64,000 bases of DNA. Origin: Leguminivora glycinivorella. Taxonomy: Eukaryota; Arthropoda; Insecta; Lepidoptera; Tortricidae. The stretch covers positions 12,413,706 to 12,477,705 of the forward strand of contig NC_062992.1 of the NCBI RefSeq assembly GCF_023078275.1. The letters run 5' to 3'. Of this stretch, positions 1 to 10,107 are shown piece by piece. The stretch's first letter is position 1, and each line of letters opens with the position of its first letter. Made by a program: the position numbers and the translations under genes. Under the pieces are notes generated by a model. That model was not told the DNA's origin, did not search any database, and was given only the letters and a program-made list of their open reading frames with translations.

Positions 1-84
1 ATCCGTTTTAAATGTTATATTCATCAACTTTCTTGATTCTAAGATTATAGTATTCTATAATATGGGTTGTTAACGTTAGAATTA

Positions 85-116
<32 letters not shown>

Positions 117-640
117 ATATATAGGACATTCTTACACAGATTGACTGAGCCCCACGGTAAGCTCAAGAAGGCTTGTGCTGTGGGTACTCAGACAACGATA
201 TATATAATATACAAATACTTATATACATAGAAAACATCCATGACTCAGGAACAAATATCTGTGCTCATCACACAAATAAATGCCCTTACCGGGTTTCGAA
301 CCCGGGACCGCGGCGCAGCAGGCAGGGTCACTACCGACTGCGCCAGACCGGTCGTCATTATTAAACGTTATTCGTAACAAAGATTATGACTTATGAGGTT
401 TATGCCTTAAAACTGTATGCAGAACAATCAGTAGGGCTTCAAAAAATATGCCTAGTAATATTTCGGGATAATTATTGTTATGCCTTTCAATTTTATACTC
501 ATCAACTTTATGACTTTAAATGGCATCCAATATTATGGGTTGTTATGTTAGTACCATTAAGCATTATTCGTAACAAAAATTATGACTAGTGATGTTTATG
601 ACCACAAAATATATGAATAACAACTTATGACTAACGAAAT
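1..640. repeat. Degenerate duplicated AT-rich repeat, split by a SINE
   Basis: The stretches 1-80 plus 366-430 and 480-640 share ordered phrases such as CATCAACTTT, TATGGGTTGTTA and ATTCGTAACAAA, so a module of a few hundred bases seems to be present twice. The copies have diverged. Short phrases built on TTATGACT recur inside, which gives a minisatellite-like texture. No gene is supported; the short open frames here are shadows. Confidence 0.45.
90..356 (-). mobile_element. SINE-1 (tRNA-derived), full length
   Basis: Read on the minus strand, a tRNA-like head (GGTCTGGCGCAGTCGGTAGT, then the B box GGTTCGAAACC) is followed by a conserved body and an AAAT-type tail, which appears here as the run at 90-121. 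The copy is flanked by the direct repeat ATTATTAAA at 81-89 and 357-365, a clear target-site duplication. It was inserted into the AT-rich repeat around it. This is the reference copy for the family in this window. Confidence 0.9.
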
Positions 641-676
641 TCTGACCAAAAAGTTTATGGGAAAGAAAGGGGTCCC

Positions 677-717
677 GACATTCTTACACAGATTGACTGA
701 GTCCCACGGTAAGCTCA
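677..717 (-). mobile_element. SINE-1 fragment (3' part only)
   Basis: About 40 bp match the SINE-1 body, from GACATTCTTACACAGATTGA to GGTAAGCTCA. The copy stops exactly where the next element begins and has no tRNA-like head. Confidence 0.75.
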
Positions 718-720
718 TTA

Positions 721-823
721 CGCCGTGTCTTATATACTTCCATATCGATAAGGTTTGATTTCGTATGCGTCGCATCGCCGTCGCGCGACCATCGCGCGAC
801 CGTCGCCCACGCAAGCCACGGCG
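721..823. mobile_element. PIF/Harbinger-like MITE with TTA duplication
   Basis: The ends are inverted copies of CGCCGTG. The inside is rich in CGCGCGACC and CGTCGC and has a central CATATCGATAAGG-type core. TTA flanks both sides (718-720 and 824-826). A 3-bp TWA duplication with short inverted ends is the signature of PIF/Harbinger transposition; no transposase is present. Other copies: 26401, 32129 and 40570. Confidence 0.8.
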
Positions 824-1438
824 TTAGGGTGGAGCGAAAGAACACTTTTCTGGAATTAGCAAACCTAATAGTTATCAATCAATGACCCTTAGTCTATGAA
901 ACCTTTGTGCAAATTTTCAGCTTTTTATATCAACATCTTCCGCCTCCGCATTAGGTTTGAAATTTTGAAAATCTCATACAAACCTGAAAATTCAACTTTC
1001 AGATAAAAAAATGTTTTTCGGCAGTATTGTGTTCAGTATACATTATTGATACATATTATTACAAGAAACTATCAAGAGTTGCGAAAATAGCGTTAAAAAT
1101 CGCCAATTTTCAGTATTTTAGCGGCTATTTTGGCCAATGTACTGAAACTAGGCGAACTTTGGCGATTTTTGACGCTATTTTCGCAACTTTTAGTAGTTTC
1201 TTATAATGATATGTATCAATAACATATACTAAACATAATACTGCCGAAATTTATTTTTTATCTAAAAATTGAATTTTCAGGTTTTTATGAGATTTTCAAA
1301 ACCAAACCCAATGCGGAGGCTGAAGATGTTGATTTTAAAAGCTGAAAATTCGTACAAAGGCTTCATAGACTAAGGATCATTGATTGATAACTATTAGGTT
1401 TGCTAATTCCAGAAAGGTGTTTTTTCGCTCCACCCTAA
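824..1438. mobile_element. 615-bp palindromic (foldback) element
   Basis: The left end TTAGGGTGGAGCGAAA is matched inverted at the right end, and the two halves stay complementary for roughly 300 bp each, including GAATTAGCAAACCTAATAG and GCGAAAATAGCGT segments. It is almost all stem with a short centre near 1130. It has no coding capacity. Its left TTA coincides with the right duplication of the Harbinger-like MITE next to it. Confidence 0.85.
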
Positions 1439-1796
1439 AGCTCATCATATTTGATGTTTGTGTATTTTATTTTGGTGATGTAATAAAAAGTTTACTTACT
1501 TACTTAAGTATTTTCTAAGCAATAAAATTGCTTTGCTTCTAAGTACAATGGTTTCTTAAACTTAAAACTCTTTTGTGCATTCCCCACAGTGAATCCTTTC
1601 TCTTTGTTCGCAGATTTATGGCCGCCATTTTGAACGGAAGTGGCATAGTCTATGGTCTAGCAAAACAGGAAGTAGAGTAGCTTCGGAGCCGGATCTTCCG
1701 GTAGTGCTGTGTTTTCAAGCTATTCTGTGTTTTTCCTGTGGTTTTTCCGTGTTTTGCGAGTCTATTTTACGGAAATGATGATATACTGGGTGTCAT
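1439..1796. other. No gene or recognised element seen
   Basis: AT-rich sequence. An AATAAA followed by an ACTTACTTACTTA run near 1480-1505 could be the tail of an old retroposon, but nothing upstream confirms this. Confidence 0.3.
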
Positions 1797-2049
1797 TTTT
1801 AACCCCCGACGCAAAATCGACGGGGTGTTATAAGTTTGACGTATCTGTCTGTCTGTCTGTTTTTCTGTCTGTCTGTATGTGTGTCTCTCTGTGGCATCGT
1901 AGCTCCCGAACGGAATTAGTTTTTTTTGTTTGAAAGCTGAGAGTAGGTCGGGAGTGTTCTTAGACTTCTTAGCCATGTTTCATGAAAATCGGTCTATTAT
2001 GTCGCGGTCGGGGGTTTTTCAAAATTTTAATTTTGTGGTTATTTGGTAA
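1797..2049 (+). mobile_element. CCCCCGACG repeat (family R7), complete copy
   Basis: Starts TTTTAACCCCCGACGCAAAA, passes through a TGTC-rich microsatellite, then GCTCCCGAACGGA, and ends with a GGTCGGGGGTTTTTCAAAA-type segment. The same ordered segments recur on either strand at 23665, 24569, 27712, 36880, 48959, 57270, 57790 and 60165. I do not know its class; it may be a LINE 3' end or a non-autonomous element. Confidence 0.75.
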
Positions 2050-2062
2050 CTACTTTAATACA

Positions 2063-2185
2063 AGATAGACTTTCGATCCGGAGGTCGGGGGTTCGAACCC
2101 CGGCTGGCTCGTACATACCGTGAGTTAAATTCGGAACTTATGTTAGAAATGTACCATTTGATATTTTGCCAGTCACCTTTCCATT
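2063..2185 (+). mobile_element. SINE-2 fragment
   Basis: Carries the B-box part GGGGGTTCGAACCCCGGC and then a body phrase (CATTTGATATTTTGCCAGTC) shared with the full SINE-2 copies at 13655 and 31210. Head and tail are missing. Confidence 0.6.
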
Positions 2186-2930
2186 TTAACATCTTCGCTT
2201 CTGTTGCGTTTTAAACCAAATCGAATCGGTCGTCATTCGCTCGTGATGAGTGTCGACATCAAAGGACCACAATTCGATTCCCGTCTACTGCTCACTGAAT
2301 TACCGCCACATTATGTGGCGTAGGTATTATATCACTTTTACATGTAAGTAGTCTCTCCGAAATACAAGATACCTACAGATAGGCAAGTAAGAAATGCTTT
2401 ATGAAACATTTTTAGTAGGTAGTCACATATATGAAACACTATCTTTTGCCCGCGACTTCAGTGACTTGCTTATTATTTTCAGTGACAATTTTCTGAATTC
2501 GAACGCGTGATACTCAAAAATCGGCCCCCAGTACCAATTTTTATACGTTCTTTCACACATTCCGTGTCAAATCTCGAAAACCCTTGAACAAAATGACCCA
2601 AATTTAACTAAGCATTGTTTTCTCCTTGGGGATCATTCCGAGTCTCTCACTTAATTTCTCAGCTAATTAGGTAATTTCCCCCCTTCCCCTCCTTGTCCCG
2701 GAAAAGGAAGTTTTCCGTTTAAGCAGCTGGATTTATGGCGGTTTGGTAAACAAAACATTATTAATTAGACGCGCTGAACTTTCATGGAAATGTGAACGTG
2801 ACGTGATAAAGTTTAAAATGTTAAGCCAGATAAATGTGTACGAGTAGGTCATTATCATCGTCATAATCACATTGTAGCTAAAAATAAATAACCAATGATG
2901 TTTATCGCTCCCTGCTGAGCATAGACTTAA
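2186..2930. other. No gene or recognised element seen
   Basis: Moderately AT-rich sequence of about 750 bp. A short CTTTTGCCCGCG phrase near 2445 is a scrap of family R6. No supported open frame. Confidence 0.3.
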
Positions 2931-3550
2931 GTGCTGGTGGCGTAGCGGTAAGAGCGTGCGATTTTCAACCCAAGAAGGTTCGTACCCACATGACATTTGT
3001 TATTTTCGCTTTTCACTGAGAGAAAAAACAACTAGATTTCATGTTCGTTCAACAATTTTTTTGGTTAAAATAGCGCCTACGTGCTCTTTGGTTCAAACAA
3101 CATTTTATTTGAATCAATGTTTTACTTGAATCAACCAGTCAATTTTATAAAAGCAACATGTCACATATTGTTTTAAATATGTTTGGCTGATTCAATCAAA
3201 TAATATATCTTTTAACAAGTTTGACCTTGTTGTTCGTACAAATTCGACTTAGTTCTATCATCAATATTGTGATTTATTCCGTTTACTAAAATACTTTTGT
3301 TTCAAACGGATAAACACGCAACGAGTCGAAATTAGTAAATTTATAGGGGAAACTTTCAGTGTTCGGTGAAGGAAAAACATCGTAAGGAAACCGGACGAAT
3401 CCCAATGAGGTCTAGCTAGTGGGTTGGAAGGTCAGATAGCAGTCGCATTCGTAAAAACGTGCCTAACCCAAATCTTGGGATTCGTTATCGCATCGGATCC
3501 CTAGTTTCCATGAGCCGTGGCCACTTACCATCATGGCAACCACGCAGATT
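2931..3550 (+). mobile_element. SINE-2, split by a MITE
   Basis: The tRNA-like head (GGTGGCGTAGCGGTAAGAGC, B box near GGTTCGTACCC) is at 2931-3013. The body resumes at 3362 with GGTGAAGGAAAAACATCG and continues past GGTTGGAAGGTCAGAT. The 348-bp element between them interrupts a phrase that is continuous in the other copies. Confidence 0.7.
3014..3361. mobile_element. CACTGA-ended MITE inside SINE-2
   Basis: Begins CACTGAGAGAAAA and ends inverted as CTTTCAGTG. SINE-2 sequence continues on both sides, so the limits are well defined. AT-rich, no coding capacity. Confidence 0.6.
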
Positions 3551-4080
3551 TCCAAGACGAACCAAGCAAAGCACAAAGGCAATTACCTACCTTTTTAATT
3601 ATTTGTCGTTTTTTGAACCCTTACAATTCGGATAATATATTTTTCCAAATATTAAAACTTACATATCAAAGTATGATACCCACACTCGAAAACTAGGTTA
3701 GGAGGGTATCTTACATTGAATACACGAAACACGAAGCCAGTTTAATGAAACATGGCATGAATAGCCTTAAAAGCGCAAATTCTAAAAAACTACAGATTTC
3801 AATTGAAAAAACATGTTTCAAACGGTGATGTTCCTTTCAAAAATGTGAAAGATAGATTTTTTTATAAAAATGGAGCTGGTTATGTGTACTGGCTCTATTG
3901 ATTGTGAGTACTTATATGAGGAAACTAAAATAGGAAAAACTTTACTAAAGATTAACATTGGGTTCCGAAGTTGGCTGTGTTTCTGCGTTGAGCTGCAGCA
4001 GTCTATGAATTGAATATTAAAGTACTTAAGAAACAACAAAAGATCTATTATCATAGTCAGTACTGTGTTAATAAATTAAT
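3551..4080. other. No gene or recognised element seen
   Basis: About 530 bp of AT-rich sequence. A 78-codon minus-strand open frame at 3818-4054 has no recognisable motif and no splice or promoter context, so I treat it as chance. Confidence 0.3.
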
Positions 4081-4480
4081 CTTCTTCTTTAGTCGTTCCC
4101 TCAATGCTGAGGATCGTGACGTCATGTCATTCTGTTGAAGACTAGGTCCCTCCATAGGCGTCTGTTCCTCGCCAAGCGCATGGCCTCGTGCAGTTTTAAC
4201 ACTTTCGAAACCGGGCTCTACGCGGCGCTACGACATTTTCGCTACATACGGGGAAACCCATGTAATCGGCTACGCTTCTACGAGCGGTGTACCCGACAGT
4301 CGGGTTCTTGGTAGCGAAAGTGTTCGCATGGGTGCAGTAACTTGAGCACACCATCTAGTAGGGGGAGGAGCCTGAGGTCTCGTGCCTTCAACTTTGCCCG
4401 TCATAATTATTCTCTCCAGGCTATCTGGCGGACGACGTGAAATGTGGCCGAAATAACTAAGAAGGTCCTGGCATATTGTT
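4081..4480. repeat. Retroelement-like fragment split by a hairpin
   Basis: Starts CTTCTTCTTTAGTCGTTCCC and continues through GACTAGGTCCCTCC to TCTGGCGGACGACGTG. The composition and phrasing resemble LINE-derived sequence I know from moths, but no frame is intact and the class is uncertain. A 126-bp inverted-repeat element sits inside. Confidence 0.35.
4199..4324. mobile_element. Hairpin MITE, AACACTTTCG ends
   Basis: Inverted ends AACACTTTCG and CGAAAGTGTT, with ACC/GGT continuing the match. An internal small palindrome CCGACAGTCGG is present. GC-rich compared with its surroundings. Confidence 0.6.
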
Positions 4481-4528
4481 GACAGTCGGCGCTTTATTTT
4501 TTTTTAATGAATTAATAAGTAAATAGGT

Positions 4529-4750
4529 ATATCTAAATATAATTATAAAAGAAGAAACTGACTGACTGACATATCAACGCACAGCCAAAACCGCTGGTTC
4601 TAGAGACTCCAAATTTGGCACGTAGGTTCTTTATAAGGTGTAGAGGAGCACTAGGAAAGGATTTTTCAAAATTCACATTCTAAGGGGGAGAAATGGGGGT
4701 CCAATGTTCAACGTTTGAATGAGATTACTTTTAGTAGGGCGAGTCTGTGG
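4529..4750 (-). mobile_element. Retroposon 3' end (family with copy at 56210)
   Basis: The segments GAAGAAACTGACTGACTGAC, AACCGCTGGTTCTAGAGA and GGATTTTTCAAAATTCAC recur in reverse order and strand at 56210-56455. Likely a truncated LINE tail; no coding part survives. Confidence 0.6.
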
Positions 4751-4772
4751 GAAAAAAAAATAGGTTACCAGA

Positions 4773-4936
4773 GTGCGTAGCCGAATGGCATTTCTCCGAC
4801 GCCAAACGAAAACGAAACGCCGCGCCAGTTAGCCTGGCTCTGTCACGCCAATACGCACGAGCGATAGAGATAGATATCTACTAGCGTTTCGTTTCGTGAG
4901 CGTTTCGTGAGCGTTTGTGCCATTCGGCTACGCACC
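4773..4936 (+). mobile_element. GTAGCCGAATGGC MITE
   Basis: Imperfect inverted ends GTAGCCGAATGGCA and TGCCATTCGGCTAC bracket a conserved 160-bp body with GCGATAGAGATAGATATC and GTTTCGTTTCGTGAGCG. Further copies: 16245, 29112, 32892, 37797, 45090 and 55297. Non-coding. Confidence 0.85.
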
Positions 4937-5082
4937 CTGCCGGTCTATCATGCTTCCAATTTTATCACTTATCCACGCGGATAAGACAACTGTCACTCTC
5001 ACACTGACATACTTGCCAAAGCGTGACGGATGCTTTATCCACGTGGATAAGTGATAAAATTGGAAGCATGATACGCCGGCAG
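4937..5082. mobile_element. Hairpin element, CTGCCGG ends
   Basis: The arm CTGCCGGTCTATCATGCTTC and the following AATTTTATCACTTATCCACG are matched inverted at the right end, about 45 bp of near-perfect stem with a 50-bp loop. It abuts the preceding MITE directly. Confidence 0.85.
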
Positions 5083-5204
5083 ATAGGTTTAAAAACCAGA
5101 ATCTCAGCAGATTTCGAAAAATGACTAAGCAGTGGCTGATAAATAAATGTTATTATAGTTTAAATGATTTTTTTAATGACAATGATACTGATGATTTAGA
5201 ATAA
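5082..5204 (+). pseudogene. C-terminal end of a LINE reverse-transcriptase ORF
   Basis: Forty codons are open from the hairpin boundary to TAA at 5202-5204. The peptide contains KMTKQWLINKCYYSLNDFF, which resembles the extreme C-terminus of Jockey/CR1-type LINE ORF2 proteins (a basic stretch, W-L, then YYS-x-x-FF). The rest of the ORF is absent: the copy is 5'-truncated by the hairpin. The family assignment is from memory of such termini, not from a search. Confidence 0.45.
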
Positions 5205-5393
5205 GGACTTAATATGTGTATAATGATAATTTTAATTTTTAGTTGAGTAATTTAGTAGATATGTGGACCTAATGTGTGTATACCAGCGTGGTAGGGTTTA
5301 GAGGATAACATTATGAGCTATTAGACCTGCAACCATTGTAACCTAAACTCAACACACAATCAAATATTTCATTTCATTTCATTTCAAAAAGCT
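5205..5393 (+). mobile_element. LINE 3'UTR with ATTTC tail
   Basis: Follows the C-terminal coding relic and ends in three TTTCA repeats (5374-5390). Short repeats in place of poly-A are common for LINE tails in moths. No AATAAA is needed in that design. Confidence 0.5.
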
Positions 5394-5637
5394 AGTTTTA
5401 TAATATATTTATGTATCCTCTCGAGTCATTGTCAGTATAATTCAGATCACGCGTCTTCTTGAATTAAACGAGAAGTGATGACGTTTGGGGCAAGCTCAAA
5501 CCCGTTAAGTTTATGTTTAAAGTGTTAATTTTTTTTAAACTTTGTTAAAGCACCGTAAATGCAGATTTTTAGCCCACTCTCACTTAAACTATTCTGATAA
5601 ATATAAACAACATGGTGTCACTTATTACACCGTCTAC

Positions 5638-6083
5638 AATAGTACATTACGATGCAAGTGCGTAAAAAAGGAAGATCGAAACGAGTGGCGATAAATTAGA
5701 ATACGACCGAAGGGTGTATTAAATCGACACGAGTTACGAATTTCCTTTCCGTACGTGTATCGTACAGCGTTTTTCAGTACAGATGCCCTCCGAAGGCATA
5801 ATTATAATGAACCACTTCTCGCACTAGTGCGTAAAAAACACCATCTGTACTGAAATAGTACATTACGATACAACTGCGTAAAAAAGGAAGATCGAAACGA
5901 GTGGCGATAAATTAAAACACGACCGAAGGGAGTGTTTTAAATCGACACGAGTTACGAATTTCCTTTCCGTACGTGTATCGTACGACGTTTTTCAGTACAG
6001 ATGCCCTCTGAAGTTTCGACCTGGCATATAATGAACCACTTCTCGCACTAGTGCGTAAAAAAACACCATCTGTACTGAAAAAG
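5638..6083. mobile_element. Double-hairpin element, tandem dimer
   Basis: Two head-to-tail units (5638-5855 and 5856-6083). Each holds two stem-loops: one with arms TTCAGTACAGATG and CATCTGTACTGAA, and one with arms TACATTACGATACAAGTGCG and an imperfect inverse ending GTGTATCGTACGACG. The inner loop contains CGACCGAAGG flanked by AAAACAC-type arms. Related copies: 12640, 40905, 41983, 47223, 58820 and 59205. Non-coding. Confidence 0.8.
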
Positions 6084-6384
6084 TTTAATAACACTCTTCC
6101 CTAACAGAAAATCTAAAATTTAAAATTTGTCTCCCAAAATTTTGCCACAAAATATTCTCAAATATTCTCACCGCCGGAAAGCTCATAACAGTGTGCTTTT
6201 ATAAAGAAATAAAACGTTTATAAGCGAATCATGGCGCGGGATGGCAATTTTAATAAACGATAAGTGCGAAACCTAAAGCTCTCGACATTGGGGAGGTATT
6301 CTGATTGCGTTGAGAATGTTTCTCTCTGGTCGAAAAAATATGTCAATGTGTTCATGGTATTGAAATAGTGATATATATCCATAG

Positions 6385-6560
6385 CCATACTAATATTATA
6401 AATGGGAAAGTGTGTGTGTCTGTTTGTTTGTCCGCCTTTCACGGCAAAGCGGGGCGACGAATTGATGTGATTTTTTAAGACGAATAGTTGAAGGGATGGA
6501 GAGTGACATAGGCTACTTTTTGTCTCTTTCTAACGCGAGCGACGCCGCGGGTAAAGGCTA
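6385..6560 (-). mobile_element. AGCTTTTGCCCGCGG retroposon tail (family R6)
   Basis: The plus strand reads ATACTAATATTATAAATGGG, a GTGTGTGTCTGTTTG run, TTTCACGGCAAAG and then CTAACGCGAGCGACGCCGCG. This segment order is one of the commonest interspersed repeats in moth genomes and looks like the 3' end of a LINE. At least eleven copies lie in this window. Confidence 0.75.
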
Positions 6561-6634
6561 CTACATGCATAAATTGCATAATACGAGTATGTGTAGCGCC
6601 ACTTAGGTGAGATCTTATACTGGTTAAATTATAT

Positions 6635-6920
6635 CAAAGACATATGTAACTCCGTATGGACAGCTAAAGTCTAAGAAACAAACGTGCCTACCTCAGAGCC
6701 ATGTCAAAAAGGTACGGTGGCCTAGATGGCGTTACACCTTTGGGGAACGCTCAGCTAGATATCGCTAACATTAATATTTGACATTTTAACACATATCCAG
6801 GCCAAATTGTCAAAATTGAGGCTTAAAAGTTTTAAGGTTGTATCCAGAGATGGCAGTCTGTGCACTGAGACTACATATTTTACTTTGACAGTAACTCTCT
6901 ATAATACTCAATCCTCTTCG
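6635..6920 (+). mobile_element. CAAAGACATATG repeat (family R11)
   Basis: Contains GTAACTCCGTAT, TAAAGTCTAAGAAA, CCTAGATGGCGTTACACCTT and the phrase GAGATGGCAGTCTGTGCACT. The same order occurs at 8615, 16617 and 59376. The ends CAAAG/CTTTG are weakly inverted, suggesting a non-autonomous DNA element. Confidence 0.7.
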
Positions 6921-7009
6921 ATTATACAAAATGAAAATGGACCGAATTTTGTGTATTATATTTATAATAGTTTTATTATATTTCATTTGCTAATAACTTT
7001 GTGTTGATA

Positions 7010-8100
7010 AGGTAAACGTCCCAATGAATGACACTATTAGGAGGGATTTAAGACATTTTCTCTGAAAACTACTTATATGTCACCCATACAGACTACTGGT
7101 GTATGCAGATTTATGAACCAATCCTTCCTTTACGTCAGTGGAACATTACATTGTATAATAGTAATAACATTTCTTTATAATTTCAGTTTCCCTTGAGACC
7201 TGAAATTGTACCAATGGATAACACGCGAAAAACTCGTATGTCCCTATATATGACTATGGAAAAAAGAATAGGCTGTCCTAATGTATGACAGTGTGATACG
7301 GGAATTCCGTAATTATTAGCTGCTGTAGCAACAGCCATTCCTCTCGATACTTCGTCTAACGCCTTTAATACGTCATCTGAACTATACTGAACTAGATTTT
7401 GGAGGCATTTTTACTTTTATTTATCTATATCTGTAACCAGTGTATGACACTATACTTTAGACCTAATGAATGACATGTAAATACGTAACTGTCATTCACT
7501 CTATATCCATAGTAAAACAGTATATGACACCCATGTCAGACACTACTCACGTGATCGATAGAACATTGATTTTTACAGGGTATATCATACGTATGTTTTA
7601 CTTCCTTAATTTATTGTCAAAATAAAAACTTGTGAAATTACATTTTGTGCCAATGAATGACACGGGTGTCATACACTAGTAAAATCTAAAAATTTGTTCC
7701 AGTGAATGACATGTCTTTAAAATACTGAAGTAAGGAAAATAAGCTACTTTCAATTTACTAAATCAATTGTTTAATGTATCATCTAACAGTTTATAATGAT
7801 GTTTTACCAGTAACTTCAAAATCCTGGTTTTTATTTCCACTTTTCAAAGACAGTTTCTTAACAGATTTAGTAAAAATTACGACGCACAACCAGCTCAATG
7901 CACCTCCTTGCAGAAACTATCCCACAGAATAAAAAATACTAAACTTATCATTCACAAATTCAGAACAAAATTCAAAGATAAAGCTGACGATCAATTAAGT
8001 CCTGTATTTTGTTTATACCGTTAACCGTTTTCTTATTTTTTTAAATAAACTGTGAAATAGTCATACATTGGGTCAGTGTCATCCATTGGGACGTTTACCT
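7010..8100. mobile_element. TA-flanked DNA element with internal AATGAATGACA motif array
   Basis: The ends are inverted copies of AGGTAAACGTCCCAATG, continuing through ATGACACT, with TA on each side. Inside the 1091-bp body the phrase CCAATGAATGACAC recurs in variant form (near 7277, 7437, 7461, 7521, 7650 and 7698). Such subterminal and internal motif repeats often act as transposase-binding sites. There is no transposase ORF, so it is non-autonomous. It shares its AGGTAAA terminus with 9023-9890 and 34754-35100. Confidence 0.8.
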
Positions 8101-8102
8101 TA

Positions 8103-8225
8103 TGTGGTAACGGATTCAGAATTTCATCACCTCCTTCCGTCTCGTGGGTATTGTAGATGTTGACAATGGGATATGGGTTCGATTGCGATGCCATGTGGGC
8201 AATGACTTCGTAACCTGACACTGCA
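8103..8225 (+). mobile_element. Degenerate ACGCCTGTATCCC LINE fragment (family R9, 5' part)
   Basis: Aligns by eye with 15497-15620: GTGGTAACGGATTCAGAATT, then CGTGGGTATTGTAGA, then GACACTGCAAT. It abuts the TA-flanked element. Confidence 0.5.
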
Positions 8226-8614
8226 ATATTATTATTATTTATTTATTAAAACTGCTATGGCACTCAAACTTGAAACTCGTATATGTAGGAATATAGCCGT
8301 GAGTTTCTGCATGTAACTATATTATGTAAGTAATTTAAGGAAAAGAGAGATTGCCACGTAATATAAGCAAGAGTGTAGCAGGTAGATGAAATAATGGAAA
8401 AATATGACCACTTTAAAGCTTCATAGCTGGCAACAAAAGGTTACCGGACGGGAAAATGCGGAGAGTTGTATTTAAGAGATATTATGCGACCAACATTCGC
8501 CAGATCAGCGTTTTACAAACTGTGGGGCGCTCCCCCCAGGGGGAGCAGCAACATTTTAAAGGGGGCGCGGTGCCTTGGGACAAGTGCACACACCACACAT
8601 TACCTAAGTAAAAG
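8226..8614. other. No gene seen
   Basis: An ATTATTATTT tract and then unassigned sequence. An open frame at 8466-8768 runs through repeat R11 and is not credible. Confidence 0.3.
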
Positions 8615-8908
8615 CAAAGAGGATCGAGTATTAAAGAGAGTTACTGTCAAAGTAAAATGTGTAATCACAGTGCATAGACTGCCATCTTTCGACACAGGCT
8701 TAAAACTTTTGAACCTCAGTTTTGACAATTTGGCCCATATTCTTAGCTTGATATGTTTTAAAATGTAAAATATTAATATTAGCGCCATCTAGCCGAGCGT
8801 ACCCCAAAGGTGTATCGTCATCTAGCTCACCGTACCTTTTTCTGTATGGTTTTGGGGTACGTTTTTTTCTTAGACTTTATCTGTCTATACGAAGTTATAT
8901 AGGTCTTT
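8615..8908 (-). mobile_element. R11 repeat, minus orientation
   Basis: Reverse of the copy at 6635: CAAAGAGGATCGAGTATTAA at the left, TTTATCTGTCTATACG and GTCTTTGG at the right. Confidence 0.7.
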
Positions 8909-9022
8909 GGTAAAAGTATAAGAGGACGGGCGGCGTGGACAATTCATTTTTGACGAAGGGCGGGCGTGCTTAAAAAAAGTTTGGGAATAATCTAGGTATT
9001 TTTGTGTAATTTAATTTCAGTA

Positions 9023-9890
9023 AGGTAAAATACCCCATAATGGACGGTGATGCCATTATGGACAAAAAAACACAAATGCTTAAAAATAAGTATCTAAAAT
9101 AAGTTTCTAAAAACTGACGGCTATGTACCATAAACTAAAGTTGTAGAGCTGTTTAATTTTGAAGTTTCAATTAATTCGGTTATTTCTGAATGATTTGGAG
9201 ACAAGATAAAATTCACCAGTTTACTGAAAAAAATATCAAGGCGAATTCTTAGTAATGTTGCTAAGAGAGATGAGAGTGAGTATAAAATAATAAAAAAATA
9301 AAGCACGGCGTAATCTTGAATGCGTTTTACTTACTGCATTAAGCATGAGATAAGGTATAAAACATACTAGTTTGTTGCTCCAAAGATATAAAGAAATGAC
9401 GTTATTTTGCAAGTGTCCATTACTGGACCCGAAAAACTGCCTACCTCCTATGATGGACAAGGAACAATTTACAAAACCCAAATTTACAAGAAACAATCCT
9501 ATGTTAAAATAACCTAAACTAATTGTATTTATGGTGCATAAAATTGACTCATTGCGTATCAGTTGGCTTTAAAAGTAAAATTTTAAACTTATTTCACTGT
9601 CCATAATGGGGGATCCATTACTGGAGAACTGCCGTCCATAATTGGAGAAAAAACACCTATACACGTTAAACTTCCGTGAGACATATTCAAATAATTAACA
9701 CCTAGTTTTAATTTGTTAACTATGAAGAAACCAATAGGAGTATCTATTCTGCAATACGCTTGAAATGTAGAAGAAGGATAGGACATTCAAGATTTAACAC
9801 GCTTGGCGGTAGAATTTTTACATTTATCAGTGAAATATCAAAAACAGGCGAATTTTTTTCTTAAACTGTCCATGATTGGGTTCGTCACCT
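9023..9890. mobile_element. TA-flanked DNA element with internal CATAATGGACA motif array
   Basis: The ends pair as AGGTAAAATACCCCATAATG and the inverse of AGGTGACGAACCCAATCATG, each flanked by TA. The 868-bp body repeats CCATTATGGAC, TCCATTACTGGA, CCTATGATGGACA and CCATAATTGGAG, several of them near-palindromic. The architecture is the same as at 7010-8100, but the body and motif are different. No transposase. Confidence 0.8.
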
Positions 9891-10107
9891 TAAGTACTAT
9901 TTCTTATCTTGTCATAGTTAGAATCAGTATGACCACGTATGACAGTACTTGATGGTACTTAGGTACTACATAAATAGTACAGGTTGGTACTGAGATAAAA
10001 TTTCTTGAGCTCAAAGTTTTTTACACATGATGTTTGTACACTAATAAGTTAAAAATCGGAATGAGATGTCATAATTATATTAAAGAAATAATTTTTAAGA
10101 AAAAAAA

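Noticed and set aside
301..356. Functional tRNA genes at SINE-1 heads
   Set aside because: Each is fused to the SINE body and tail and flanked by target duplications; no 3' tRNA acceptor stem closes.
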